In this document: positions 41,539 to 49,898 of the stretch, in pieces | How positions within the stretch are numbered: position 1 is the stretch's first letter | Layout of the letters: each line of letters starts with the position of its first letter | Source: Caldatribacterium sp964426875 | GTDB lineage: Bacteria > Atribacterota > Atribacteria > Atribacterales > Caldatribacteriaceae | Assembly: GCA_964426875.1 (NCBI GenBank) | Contig: CAYRSB010000003.1 | Location: 1-64,000 of the forward strand | DNA length: 64,000 nucleotides | Direction: 5' to 3' | Made by a program: the position numbers and the translations under genes | The notes under the pieces: generated by a model | Told to the model about the DNA's origin: nothing | The model's database searches: none | What the model saw: the letters and a program-made list of their open reading frames with translations, nothing else

Positions 41539-42199
41539 TCTCCTCGCTCTCCCTCAAGATGCTCCCCGTCTCCCTCTGGGGAGGGGGTGCACTGCTCTCG
41601 ATGAGTTCCAAGACCTCACTCGCTGCTCGCTCAACATCACCTATGATGTTCTCGGAGAGATGGGAAAGGTAGTGGTGCATGACCAGGGTGGGAATGGCCA
41701 CAGAGAGCCCTGCTGCAGTAGTGATCAAGGCCTCGGATATTCCCCCAGCCATCTCCTGAGGTTTCCCCACTCCTAAGGCGGCGATGACGGCAAAAGTCCG
41801 GATCATTCCGGTGACAGTTCCCAAAAGTCCAAGGAGAGGAGAAACATTGGCCACTACCACCAGGGTGGAGAGTCTCTTCTCATAGAAGGGGAGCTCAAAA
41901 GAGGCTGCTGTCTCCATGGCCTCTCGTGCTTCCCGGGGATGGCCACTGAGGTACTTCTTGATCCCGGCCAGGATGATGCGGGAGGCCGGATTCTGGTGTT
42001 TGGTGCTCACCTCAAAGACACCATTGAGGTCCCCCTGGGCCAGGGCCTTTCGTACCGCTCTGAGGTACCGACGTACTCTTTCTCTGGAGTGGCGCAGGAC
42101 ATACCATCGTTCGATAAAGACGGCCAGAGCAATGACCGAACAGGCAACAATGGGGTACATGATGAGTCCGCCTTTTATGATGACGGAGAAGATCTGCAT
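41504..42199 (-). CDS. exbB: ExbB/TolQ/MotA-family proton channel protein, copy 2
   Basis: Identical to the protein at 36780-37475, including the MotA/TolQ/ExbB block and the AAGGAGG ribosome-binding site. The gene begins 49 bp after the pstB stop codon; no clear promoter is seen in that gap, so transcription may come from the pst genes or from further upstream. Confidence 0.95.
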   Translation of the reverse strand: MQIFSVIIKGGLIMYPIVACSVIALAVFIERWYVLRHSRERVRRYLRAVRKALAQGDLNGVFEVSTKHQNPASRIILAGIKKYLSGHPREAREAMETAASFELPFYEKRLSTLVVVANVSPLLGLLGTVTGMIRTFAVIAALGVGKPQEMAGGISEALITTAAGLSVAIPTLVMHHYLSHLSENIIGDVERAASEVLELIESSAPPPQRETGSILRESEENVPIPAVEEKS

Positions 42200-42248
42200 G
42201 GTCTTAGGCCTCCTTAGGGGATATCCCCAAACTCGTTAAAAAGTTCCT

Positions 42249-43013
42249 TCATCCAAATCTTCCTGTCAGATAATCCTCTGTTTCCTTTCGGCGGGGGTTG
42301 GTGAAGATCTGCGCTGTGGGACCAAACTCAATGAGGTGTCCCATGAGGAGGAAAGCTGTATAATCAGAAACCCGAGCTGCTTCCTGCATATTGTGGGTCA
42401 CAAGGACTATAGTGTAACGCTCGCGAAGCTTTTTGATGAGCTCCTCGATGCGGGCTGTGGCAATGGGGTCCAAAGCTGAGGCCGGTTCGTCCATGAGGAG
42501 TATTTCCGGTTCAACTGCAATGGCTCGAGCAATGCAAAGGCGCTGCTGCTGACCCCCTGAAAGTTCAAAAGCCGAGGCATGGAGGCGATCTTTGACCTCC
42601 TCCCACAACGCCGCTGCCCTGAGGCTCTCTTCAACTCTTTCCTGGATGGCCTTTTTGTTCTTCCATCCCTGGATACGCAGACCATAAGCCACATTCTCAA
42701 AGATACTTTTGGGAAAAGGATTAGGACGCTGAAAAACCATTCCAATGCGTCGACGCAAGGCTACCGGGTCAACCGAATCTCCGTAGATATTCTCTCCGTC
42801 AAGGAGAACTTCTCCCTGTACTCGAAGGTTTTCGTAGAAGTCATTCATCCTGTTTATACTCCTCAAAAGGGTGGATTTCCCACACCCTGAAGGACCAATA
42901 ATGGCAGTAACCCTGTTTTCTGGAATATCGAGAGTCACACCATGGAGAACCTGCTTCTCTCCAAAGAAAACACTCAAATTGCGAATGCCAAGTTTTGATC
43001 TCTCGCTGTGCAC
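42249..43013 (-). CDS. pstB: Phosphate ABC transporter ATP-binding protein PstB
   Basis: A 254-residue ATPase of the phosphate importer. Walker A IGPSGCGKST, MVFQRPNPFPKSIFENVAYG (the NPFP stretch is PstB-specific), signature LSGGQQQRLCIARAIA, Walker B ILLMDEPASALDP and the H-loop VTHNMQEAARVSDYTAF are intact. It begins 3 bp after pstA. It is the last pst gene; phoU is absent. Confidence 0.97.
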   Translation of the reverse strand: MHSERSKLGIRNLSVFFGEKQVLHGVTLDIPENRVTAIIGPSGCGKSTLLRSINRMNDFYENLRVQGEVLLDGENIYGDSVDPVALRRRIGMVFQRPNPFPKSIFENVAYGLRIQGWKNKKAIQERVEESLRAAALWEEVKDRLHASAFELSGGQQQRLCIARAIAVEPEILLMDEPASALDPIATARIEELIKKLRERYTIVLVTHNMQEAARVSDYTAFLLMGHLIEFGPTAQIFTNPRRKETEDYLTGRFG

Positions 43014-43016
43014 GTC

Positions 43017-43868
43017 CTACCACTTCCTTGCCATCCGGAACCTTCTTCGCAAAACGATGGCCAAGAGGTTTACTAGAAGAATGAGGGCCAGAAGAACAAG
43101 AGCAGTTCCATAGGCCAGGGGTATTTGTTTTTCTGGTCTCGTTCCTTCGGTTATGAGTCCATAGATGTGGTAGGGGAGGGCCAATACTCGATCGAAAGGG
43201 GAACGCGGGAGCCCCCGAGCAAAGAAGGTTGCTGCAGTGAACATGATGGGTGCCGTCTCTCCTGCTACCCTGCCAACAGCGAGAATCATACCGGTAAGGA
43301 TTCCAGGAAGGGCTGCAGGAAGGACTACCCTCTTTATGGTAGTCCACTTGTTGGCTCCCAAGGCAAAGGAGGCCTCTCGGAAGGGGCGAGGCACACTCAA
43401 AAGAGCTTCTTCCACCGAGGCAATAACCACGGGAAGTGACATTATCCCCAGGGTAAAAGAACCGGAAAGGATAGAGACACCAAAACCAAGAAGTTTCACA
43501 AAAACCGCCAATCCAAAGAGACCGAAAACCACAGAAGGAACTCCCGCCAGGCAATGGATGGCACTTCGGACGATTCGCAGAAAAGTGCTTTGGCGGGCAT
43601 ACTCGGTGAGGTACACTGCCGAAAAAACTCCAAGAGGCAGAGAAACACAGATACTCCCTACCACGAGATACAGTGTTCCTACGATGGCAGGGAGGATGCC
43701 TCCCTCAGTCATACCACGACGGGGAAAGGAGAAGAGGAATTCAAAACTGATGACCTTGCCACCCCGTACCACGACAAAACCCACGATCACGCCCAGGGCA
43801 AGACAGACCAAGCCCATGGCCAATCCGCAGAGGAAGAACCACAAACTCTGCACCATCTTTTTCTCCAT
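43017..43868 (-). CDS. pstA: Phosphate ABC transporter permease PstA
   Basis: A 283-residue inner-membrane permease with six hydrophobic helices. The PstA pattern includes GGILPAIVGTLYLVVGSI, LPLGVFSAVYLTEYAR, LAGVPSVVFGLFGLAVFV and the EAA loop REASFALGANKWTTIKRVVLPAALPG. It begins 2 bp after pstC. Confidence 0.96.
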   Translation of the reverse strand: MEKKMVQSLWFFLCGLAMGLVCLALGVIVGFVVVRGGKVISFEFLFSFPRRGMTEGGILPAIVGTLYLVVGSICVSLPLGVFSAVYLTEYARQSTFLRIVRSAIHCLAGVPSVVFGLFGLAVFVKLLGFGVSILSGSFTLGIMSLPVVIASVEEALLSVPRPFREASFALGANKWTTIKRVVLPAALPGILTGMILAVGRVAGETAPIMFTAATFFARGLPRSPFDRVLALPYHIYGLITEGTRPEKQIPLAYGTALVLLALILLVNLLAIVLRRRFRMARKW

Positions 43869-43870
43869 TT

Positions 43871-44776
43871 CTACCTCCTTAAGACTTCCCGGCGACTGAA
43901 CGTGGCCACTGCAATATCAAAAAGGAGGGTAATGCCAAAGAGCACCAGAGCCACCAAGAAGAGCACACGATAATGAAGGCTCCCAAAGGAAGTCTCTGCC
44001 ATCTCAGCAGCAATGGTGGCGGTCATAGTACGAACGGGCTGGAAGAAGGACCGAGGAATGATGGCTGCACCTCCAGCTACCATAAGCACTGTCATGGTTT
44101 CTCCGATGATTCTGCCTGCTCCAAGCACCACGGCTGCACCAATGCCGGAGGAAGCAGCAGGAATAACGACCATTTTTATAGTTTCCCAACGAGTCGCCCC
44201 CAGTGCCAAGGCCGCCTCGCGATAGTCTCTTGGAACAGCTGCCAGAGCGTCCTCTATGACACTCACCACAACGGGCACTGCCATAATTCCCAAAAGCAGA
44301 GAGGCAGTAAAAGCAGTGAGACCTGTGGGGAGTTCAAGAAGCTTTCGAAGCAAAGGGGCAAGGAGGAGAACACCAAAGAAGCCATAGACTACTGAGGGGA
44401 TACCGGCAAGCATCTCTATGACGGGCTTCAGAAGTTCCCGTATTCTCCGGGGACAGATTTCAGAAAGGAAGATGGCAGAGAAAAACCCCAAGGGCACGGC
44501 AAAAGAAAGACCCCCCAGAGTCACGAAAAGCGACCCCAAAAGGAGGGGGAGAAGGCCGAAAGAGGGGGGCGAAGACACAGGATACCATCTCTTGCCCAAA
44601 AAGAACTCTCCCAGAGGAACCTGAAAGAGTGCAGGAAGACCTTCTACAAAAAGCACGGCAATGATGCCGATAACAAAAGCCACTGAGGAAAGGGTAACGA
44701 GAAAGAGGACAAAACTTGCAACTTTTTCTTTCTTTCTCAGAAACAATTTCCTCCCTTCTTCGTAGTCTCCCTCCAT
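43871..44776 (-). CDS. pstC: Phosphate ABC transporter permease PstC
   Basis: A 301-residue permease paired with PstA. Recognised by LLLGSLFVTLGGLSFAVPLGFFSAIFLSE, MLAGIPSVVYGFFGVLLLAPLL and the EAA loop REAALALGATRWETIKMVVIPAASSG. The usual upstream pstS gene is missing; rsmI occupies that place 23 bp away. Confidence 0.96.
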   Translation of the reverse strand: MEGDYEEGRKLFLRKKEKVASFVLFLVTLSSVAFVIGIIAVLFVEGLPALFQVPLGEFFLGKRWYPVSSPPSFGLLPLLLGSLFVTLGGLSFAVPLGFFSAIFLSEICPRRIRELLKPVIEMLAGIPSVVYGFFGVLLLAPLLRKLLELPTGLTAFTASLLLGIMAVPVVVSVIEDALAAVPRDYREAALALGATRWETIKMVVIPAASSGIGAAVVLGAGRIIGETMTVLMVAGGAAIIPRSFFQPVRTMTATIAAEMAETSFGSLHYRVLFLVALVLFGITLLFDIAVATFSRREVLRR

Positions 44777-44799
44777 TAAACCAGGCTTCTCTCAGAAAA

Positions 44800-45666
44800 T
44801 CAACTTTCTGACTGATCGGAGGTTCCAAAGAGAGTGGTTATCTGCTCCTTGAGCATGCTTTTTTTGATTCCAAAACCTTCACTGAAAATTTCTACCACGT
44901 CTTTGGGAGTCATCCCGCGAGCAAAAAGGAGCTCGATGAACTTCTTAGGAACAAGGGGTGGAGGTTCTTCCCTGCTCTTTCCCTCGACAACAATGAGCAC
45001 CTCTCCCCGGATATTCCTTTCAACAAGCTTTTCTTGTACTTCCCTCAGGCTCCCTCGAAAGATCTCTTCATGGAGTTTGGTAAGCTCGCGCGCCACAAGA
45101 ACCCTCCTTCCCTCTCCCCCAATGTCTTGAAGCTCTTCAAGAGTCTTCCGGAGTCTGTGGGGGGATTCGTAAAGGACGGTGGATTGAGGCAAGGAGAGCA
45201 CTCTTTGCAAGATTGCCCTTCGCTCTTTGGCTTTTCTGGGGAGAAAGCCTAAGAATACAAAGCCGTGGAGGGAAAAGCCTGAGTATACCACACCCAGGAC
45301 CAGGGCGGAGGGGCCGGGAAGAACCTCAAAGGGTATATCCTCTTGAAGGAGGACGCTCACAAGCTCCATTCCAGGGTCCTGTATCCCCGGCGTCCCTGCG
45401 TCAGAAACAAAGGCCAAATTTTTTCCCTCCTTTACTGCCTTCAGGATTTCCCGAGTAGCCCGGGGTACATTATGAGCGTGGTAACTCAAAAGGGGTTTCT
45501 TGATACCGTAGACATTGAGGAGCTTAAGGGTAATGCGGGTATCTTCGCAAATCACGCAGTCTACACTTTTCAAAATTTCGAGGACCCGCAGAGTAATATC
45601 CTTGAGGTTACCCAAGGGGGTGGGGCAAAAGTATACTTTGCCCCACCCCTTATCCTTAGAGTTCAT
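44800..45666 (-). CDS. rsmI: 16S rRNA (cytidine-2'-O-)-methyltransferase RsmI
   Basis: A 288-residue SAM-dependent methyltransferase for C1402 of 16S rRNA. The tetrapyrrole-methylase-like fold is shown by CPTPLGNLKDITLRVLE, VICEDTRIT, NLAFVSDAGTPGIQDPG and LPGPSALV. Family members normally begin close to the TPLGNL block; this one has about ten extra residues that coincide with a strong inverted repeat. It starts 4 bp after the htrA stop and is followed by pstC. Confidence 0.95.
   Translation of the reverse strand: MNSKDKGWGKVYFCPTPLGNLKDITLRVLEILKSVDCVICEDTRITLKLLNVYGIKKPLLSYHAHNVPRATREILKAVKEGKNLAFVSDAGTPGIQDPGMELVSVLLQEDIPFEVLPGPSALVLGVVYSGFSLHGFVFLGFLPRKAKERRAILQRVLSLPQSTVLYESPHRLRKTLEELQDIGGEGRRVLVARELTKLHEEIFRGSLREVQEKLVERNIRGEVLIVVEGKSREEPPPLVPKKFIELLFARGMTPKDVVEIFSEGFGIKKSMLKEQITTLFGTSDQSES
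45617..45649. repeat. Perfect 13-bp inverted repeat at the start of rsmI
   Basis: Arms 45617-45629 and 45637-45649 are perfectly complementary with a 7-base loop; allowing one bulged A the palindrome reaches 16 bp per arm around GTATAC. It covers codons about 6-17 of rsmI on the minus strand, 22 bp after the end of htrA. There is no T run after it, so it is not a standard terminator. It may act as an mRNA hairpin that limits read-through or translation from htrA into rsmI-pst, or as a protein-binding palindrome. Confidence 0.8.
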
Positions 45667-45670
45667 GACC

Positions 45671-47062
45671 TCAGCGCTTTTCAGTCCTCAGGGGCACAAA
45701 ATATGTCCTCCCACCACGATCGATGAGAAGGAGTACTGTGTCCCCCGGTTGAACTTCAGCCAAAGCCCTATCCCAGTCCTTTAAGGAGGTGATTTCCTGT
45801 CGGTTTACCTCAAGAACGACATCCCCGGGACGCAACCCTGCTTCATCTCCTGGACCGCCTGCTTTAACGTTGACGATCACCACACCACGGGTAGTACGAA
45901 GATCGTACTGTTCTACAAGGTCCGGCGTGATTTCGGCTACCTCGAAACCAAGAGTTACGCTTTGAAAAGAGGGCATCTCCAGACCCGATTCTTCCTTGAG
46001 TTCTCCAAGGGTGGCTTCAACAATCATGCTCTTTCTATCTCGCCATACCTCGAGGCGCACTCGATCCCCAGGAAAGTGGGAACGAATTTCCATCTGGAGT
46101 TTGCTGACGGAAGTGATTTCCTTGTCATCCACCTTGAGGATGACGTCCCCTCTTTTGATTCCTGCTTTCTCGGCCGGGCTCCCTTTGGAGACGTCAGCCA
46201 CAAGGGCTCCCTTGGACTCTGGAAGACCGAATTTTTCGGCCATTTCCGGAGTGAGGTCCTGGATGTACACCCCAAGCCATGCCCGGGTGACTTTGCCTTT
46301 GGTGATGAGCTGGTCAAGGATTGACTTGGCCATGTTGATGGGAATGGCAAAACCAATGCCCTGAGCATAGGGGAGAATGGCAGTATTAATCCCGATGACC
46401 TCTCCATTGAGGTTCAGGAGTGGTCCCCCGCTGTTTCCTGGGTTAATGGCTGCATCTGTCTGGAGGAAATTTTCGTACTCTCTCCCAGAATCTCCGGCAG
46501 ATATCGGCCTACCCTTGGCACTCAAAACCCCTACCGTCACCGTGTGGGAGAGACCATAGGGATTTCCAATGGCAATGACGAATTCCCCAACCCTGGCCTT
46601 ATCGGAATCTCCCAAGGGAATGGTGGGGAGGTTGAAAGCATCGATCTTCACCACAGCAATGTCGGTGAGAGGGTCAGAGCCCACCACTTTACCCTCGTAT
46701 TCCTTACCATCTATGAAGGTTACTTTGATTTGACTGACTCCACGCACGACGTGTTCATTGGTGAGGATGTAACCATCTGAACGGAATACAAAACCGGTAC
46801 CAATGCCTCTCTGAGGAATCTGCCGCTCGAGCTCGGGGATATCTCCAAAAAAGCGTCGAAAGAAAGGATCGCTGAAAAATGGCGCCAGAGGGGAACGGAA
46901 GGTTGTAATCCTCAGGGTATCAATGTTGACCACGGCAGGACTCACTTGCTTCACAATATCGGCTACTATGTTCTGGTCTCCAAGAACAACTGGAGCAGCC
47001 CATGCCATGCTTCCCAAAAGAATGAGTATGCTCACCACCAAAAGGGCAACTTTCTTTACCAT
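45671..47062 (-). CDS. degP: HtrA/DegP-type periplasmic serine protease
   Basis: A protein of about 463 residues with a Sec signal peptide (VKKVALLVVSILILLGSMAWA), a trypsin-like domain with the triad His in TNEHVV, Asp in LTDIAVVKI and Ser in NPGNSGGPL, and two C-terminal PDZ domains (about residues 260-350 and 370-460). It degrades or refolds damaged envelope proteins. ATG 47062 has the better spacing to GGAGG; ATG 47068 overlaps the rseB stop. It is the last gene of the sigma-E-like operon. Confidence 0.95.
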   Translation of the reverse strand: MVKKVALLVVSILILLGSMAWAAPVVLGDQNIVADIVKQVSPAVVNIDTLRITTFRSPLAPFFSDPFFRRFFGDIPELERQIPQRGIGTGFVFRSDGYILTNEHVVRGVSQIKVTFIDGKEYEGKVVGSDPLTDIAVVKIDAFNLPTIPLGDSDKARVGEFVIAIGNPYGLSHTVTVGVLSAKGRPISAGDSGREYENFLQTDAAINPGNSGGPLLNLNGEVIGINTAILPYAQGIGFAIPINMAKSILDQLITKGKVTRAWLGVYIQDLTPEMAEKFGLPESKGALVADVSKGSPAEKAGIKRGDVILKVDDKEITSVSKLQMEIRSHFPGDRVRLEVWRDRKSMIVEATLGELKEESGLEMPSFQSVTLGFEVAEITPDLVEQYDLRTTRGVVIVNVKAGGPGDEAGLRPGDVVLEVNRQEITSLKDWDRALAEVQPGDTVLLLIDRGGRTYFVPLRTEKR

Positions 47063-47064
47063 GT

Positions 47065-48021
47065 TCATCGACCTCCCTCTTCGGTAAGAGATTTCAGCAC
47101 TTCCTGTCCCACGCGTGGGTCAAGGCCTCCGATGAGGAGAAAGTAAAATCCTTCTTTTTCGGCAGCTACCTTGGTTTCACTCTTCCCCAGGTTCATGTGT
47201 ATGTAACGGAGAGTGGGCGACCCCGAAATTTTAAAGGGATAGACGCTCTGGAAAAGCACGAAGGAGACGAGTCCGTCGGTATAGACAAGACCGTAGAATT
47301 TCTTGCCTCCGTCATTGAGGAGGTAAGCCCGGTGGAGCTTAAATCCGGGTGGAACAAAGCTCGGAAGAACTGCCTTGAGGGATCCCCCCCTTTGGGATTC
47401 AACGTCTCTCACTCTATCGTTCCACAATGCAAGGAGGTTGAGATAGCGAGAAATCCAGGGATACTCAGGAGAAGTATCGCGGTAGAGCATCTCCCAGCTG
47501 CCCAAGAATTCTCCCCGAGGTGAATACATCCTCTGGGCTATAACTTCTCCGTTATCGTCGAGAAGAAAGGAGCGAGCGACTCTTCCGGTCCATTTGGAGA
47601 CAAAAGTCAACTCGCTTCCTCGCAGGTCGAAGATGTAATTCTCCAGAAGGAGATCCAGGATATCCTCCTCAAAAGGCGCAAAAGGAAGGTCCAAGAGAGG
47701 ATAGATACTCTCTACTTCCCCGTTTTCCAGATTGATAACGTAGCGGTAATTCCCCAAACGCATGTTGAAGTTCTCTCCCTCGCCCAACACCCTCCAGCCA
47801 AGCCCCACACTTCTGAAAAAAACTACCTCCACAAAGTGTTCCTTCCTTCCTTCTGCGTCCTTAACACGCCACATTCCCCAGTAATCCAAGGCCTTAGACT
47901 GTTTTACAATGTGCTGAAGAAGGGCTTCTGCTTCCTCCGGATTCAAGATTTTTGCCCCCAGGGACAGATTGTAAAAACTCAAGAAAAGCACCAAGATAAT
48001 AAAAACCCACAATCCCTTCAT
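47065..48021 (-). CDS. rseB: RseB/MucB-like periplasmic regulator of sigma-E signalling
   Basis: A 318-residue exported protein (signal MKGLWVFIILVLFLSFYNLSLGA) with a MucB/RseB N-terminal LolA-like domain (YVINLENGEVESIYPLLD) and a C-terminal domain (FVPPGFKLHRAYLLNDGGKKFYGLVYTDGLVSFVLFQ). RseB binds the periplasmic part of the anti-sigma factor and senses lipid or lipoprotein signals. It lies between the anti-sigma and htrA genes and overlaps both by about 4 bp, which supports the assignment. Confidence 0.87.
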   Translation of the reverse strand: MKGLWVFIILVLFLSFYNLSLGAKILNPEEAEALLQHIVKQSKALDYWGMWRVKDAEGRKEHFVEVVFFRSVGLGWRVLGEGENFNMRLGNYRYVINLENGEVESIYPLLDLPFAPFEEDILDLLLENYIFDLRGSELTFVSKWTGRVARSFLLDDNGEVIAQRMYSPRGEFLGSWEMLYRDTSPEYPWISRYLNLLALWNDRVRDVESQRGGSLKAVLPSFVPPGFKLHRAYLLNDGGKKFYGLVYTDGLVSFVLFQSVYPFKISGSPTLRYIHMNLGKSETKVAAEKEGFYFLLIGGLDPRVGQEVLKSLTEEGGR

Positions 48022-48443
48022 CGCCGCTCACCAAAGGAAAGTTCCACTGTTTGAACTTTTACCCTCTCGCTCTTTTCAGAAATACTCTGAGTTAATACGG
48101 TAAATCGTTCAATATCTAGGATTTTCTCCTCCTTCAAAGATCTATGCCATCCAAGAAGAGCAAAAAGGGAAAGAGAGATAAGAAAAACGGCAAGAAAGGC
48201 CCAAAGGATTCTGCGGAAACGCAGAACCTTCTCTGCCCTCTCCCAGGAGAACCCCCCCCTGTGTCTTTTAGGGGTAACCCTCCCTATTTTGCGACTGAGA
48301 TTGCGAATGAGGGAGAGTTTTTCGTATTCCCTCCCGCAGAGGGAACACTCTGCAAGGTGCTTCATCACCTCTTCTTTCTCCTCCCGAAGGAGTTCTTCAT
48401 CGAGAAGAGAAGAAATTTTCCCTTGTACTTCCCAGCACTTCAT
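48018..48443 (-). CDS. Membrane-bound zinc-finger anti-sigma factor
   Basis: A 141-residue protein with an N-terminal zf-HC2 anti-sigma domain (HLAECSLC, the HxxxCxxC zinc motif, about residues 29-36), one transmembrane helix (about 80-98, LWAFLAVFLISLSLFALLGW) and a short periplasmic tail. It is expected to hold the ECF sigma factor encoded just upstream until cleaved. It overlaps rseB by 4 bp and starts 6 bp after the sigma gene. Confidence 0.92.
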   Translation of the reverse strand: MKCWEVQGKISSLLDEELLREEKEEVMKHLAECSLCGREYEKLSLIRNLSRKIGRVTPKRHRGGFSWERAEKVLRFRRILWAFLAVFLISLSLFALLGWHRSLKEEKILDIERFTVLTQSISEKSERVKVQTVELSFGERR

Positions 48444-48449
48444 CTTCCA

Positions 48450-49052
48450 TCATCCCCAAAGTTCCAAGAGTTCATCCCCGTACGCTACCTCAATGGCCTT
48501 TTTTACCTGTCTCCGGGCTCGATGGAGACGCGAACGAATCGTTCCGATGGGGCAACCAATAATTTCACTGGCCTCTTCGTAAGAACGCCCCATAATGTCA
48601 CAGAGCACCACAACCTCTTTCATCTTGGTCGGGAGAGCCTCGATGGCTTTATAGATATCACGAACGACCTGCTTTTTCAGGGCAATGGCTTCCGGACTTT
48701 CGCCCTCAAACTCTATTTGCTCGGCGAAATCCTCTTCCTCCCCCTCCCCGTCGGTTTGCCAGAGGGAGGAAAAAAGCTTGAGAAATCGGTCCTTCTTTTC
48801 TCTCTGGCGGTGGATGTTCAAAAGGATTGCTGAAACCCAATTCTCAAAAGAGTAATGGCTGTCAAAGCTGTGACGATACTGGAAAGCTCGAAGGAAGGCT
48901 TCCTGTACCAGGTCTTTTGCCTTCTCACTGTTTCCCGTAAGGTAGTAAGCAAAACGAAAGAGGTGACTCTCACACTCTTTCACCCGCTCTTCAAACCATA
49001 TGCGGTCTTCCTCAAGAGTTCTTCCCAGAGAGATCGCCCGCGGCTCTGCCAT
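48450..49052 (-). CDS. rpoE: ECF-type RNA polymerase sigma factor (sigma-E-like)
   Basis: A 200-residue sigma-70 family member with region 2 (LFRFAYYLTGNSEKAKDLVQEAFLRAF and FENWVSAILLNIHRQ) and region 4 (ALPTKMKEVVVLCDIMGRSYEEASEIIGCPIGTIRSRLHRARRQVK). It heads the operon sigma-anti-sigma-rseB-htrA, the classical envelope-stress layout. A GGAACTT element just upstream suggests it drives its own expression. Confidence 0.95.
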   Translation of the reverse strand: MAEPRAISLGRTLEEDRIWFEERVKECESHLFRFAYYLTGNSEKAKDLVQEAFLRAFQYRHSFDSHYSFENWVSAILLNIHRQREKKDRFLKLFSSLWQTDGEGEEEDFAEQIEFEGESPEAIALKKQVVRDIYKAIEALPTKMKEVVVLCDIMGRSYEEASEIIGCPIGTIRSRLHRARRQVKKAIEVAYGDELLELWG

Positions 49053-49096
49053 ATTCCATCACCTCACATCCCCTACATATCCTACCTTCCAAGGCA

Positions 49097-49103
49097 AAGT
49101 TCC
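49097..49103 (-). promoter_or_regulatory. Possible sigma-E-type -35 element (GGAACTT) before rpoE
   Basis: GGAACTT on the minus strand, 45 bp before the rpoE start and abutting the ricT stop codon. This is the textbook -35 box of RpoE-type ECF promoters. The sequence 16 bp further on is ATATG, which does not match the TCTGA/TCAAA -10 well, so the call is tentative. Confidence 0.45.
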
Positions 49104-49898
49104 TTAGAGGAAGTATCTATTGTACTCTTCTTCCGTAATCTCTACTTCTCTCCCATCTTCGAGTTGAAGGTGAATGCTGTTCTCAAAAACATTGACCTCG
49201 AGGATTTTGGCAAGACCCATAGGGGTCACAACCTTACTTCCCCTCTTGGGGAAACGAAGCAAAAGTCGGCGGTAGAGAGGATATTCGAAGGCGAGACAAC
49301 ACATAAGACGCCCACAAACCCCTGATATCTTGGCAGAATTAAGAACAAGGTTCTGTTCCTTGGCCATGCGGATGGAAATAGGGTCAAAGTCTGAAAGAAA
49401 AGAGCTGCAACAGAGTTCCCTTCCACACATCCCGCATCCCCCTAAAAGCCGGGCTTCATCCCGTACTCCAAGTTGTCTCAGCTCTATACGGGTTCGAAAT
49501 ATCGCTGCCAGGTCCTTCACAAGCTGTCTGAAATCGACACGTTCTTCGGCCCTGAAGTGGAAAGTAAGCCTTCCTCGATCCAAGGTGTAGTGTGCCCTCA
49601 AAAGCTTCATAGGGAGACTATACTGGATGACGAGCCTCTGGGCAATTTCAAAGGCGTCTCTTTCCTTTTCTTTGTTGAGCTTCCACTGCAGGAGGTCGGT
49701 CTCCGTAGCTTTCCTCACCACGGGCTTGGGTTTTTCAGGAAAATCGGGGACCACTACCTTTCTTCCTACTTCCCCCAGTTCAAGGCCCAAAACGGTCTCC
49801 ACCACACACTTTTCTCCTACCTCAAGAACAAGACCTCGGGGGTCGAAGTAGTAGAGCTTGGAATTCTTTTCAAAGCGTACTCCTATAAGATTTGTCAT
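49104..49898 (-). CDS. ricT: PSP1/RicT (YaaT) family Fe-S protein
   Basis: A 264-residue PSP1 domain protein. The cysteine pattern GGCGMCGRELCCSSFL and GVCGRLMCCLAFE matches RicT, which with RicA and RicF forms an iron-sulfur complex that controls RNA processing by RNase Y in Bacillus. RicA and RicF are not in the window. It overlaps holB by 4 bp (ATGA), in the tmk-darA-holB-ricT order also known from Bacillus. Confidence 0.93.
   Translation of the reverse strand: MTNLIGVRFEKNSKLYYFDPRGLVLEVGEKCVVETVLGLELGEVGRKVVVPDFPEKPKPVVRKATETDLLQWKLNKEKERDAFEIAQRLVIQYSLPMKLLRAHYTLDRGRLTFHFRAEERVDFRQLVKDLAAIFRTRIELRQLGVRDEARLLGGCGMCGRELCCSSFLSDFDPISIRMAKEQNLVLNSAKISGVCGRLMCCLAFEYPLYRRLLLRFPKRGSKVVTPMGLAKILEVNVFENSIHLQLEDGREVEITEEEYNRYFL

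Larger units (their letters stand above)
41094..42217. repeat. 1124-bp perfect direct repeat, copy 2 (exbB-exbD)
   Basis: Second copy of the segment at 36370-37493, same orientation. Its left border falls exactly at an internal ATG (41091-41093) of the TPR gene, so the copy has fused nine codons in frame to that gene. Its right border lies between the exbB ribosome-binding site and the pstB region. Confidence 0.97.
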
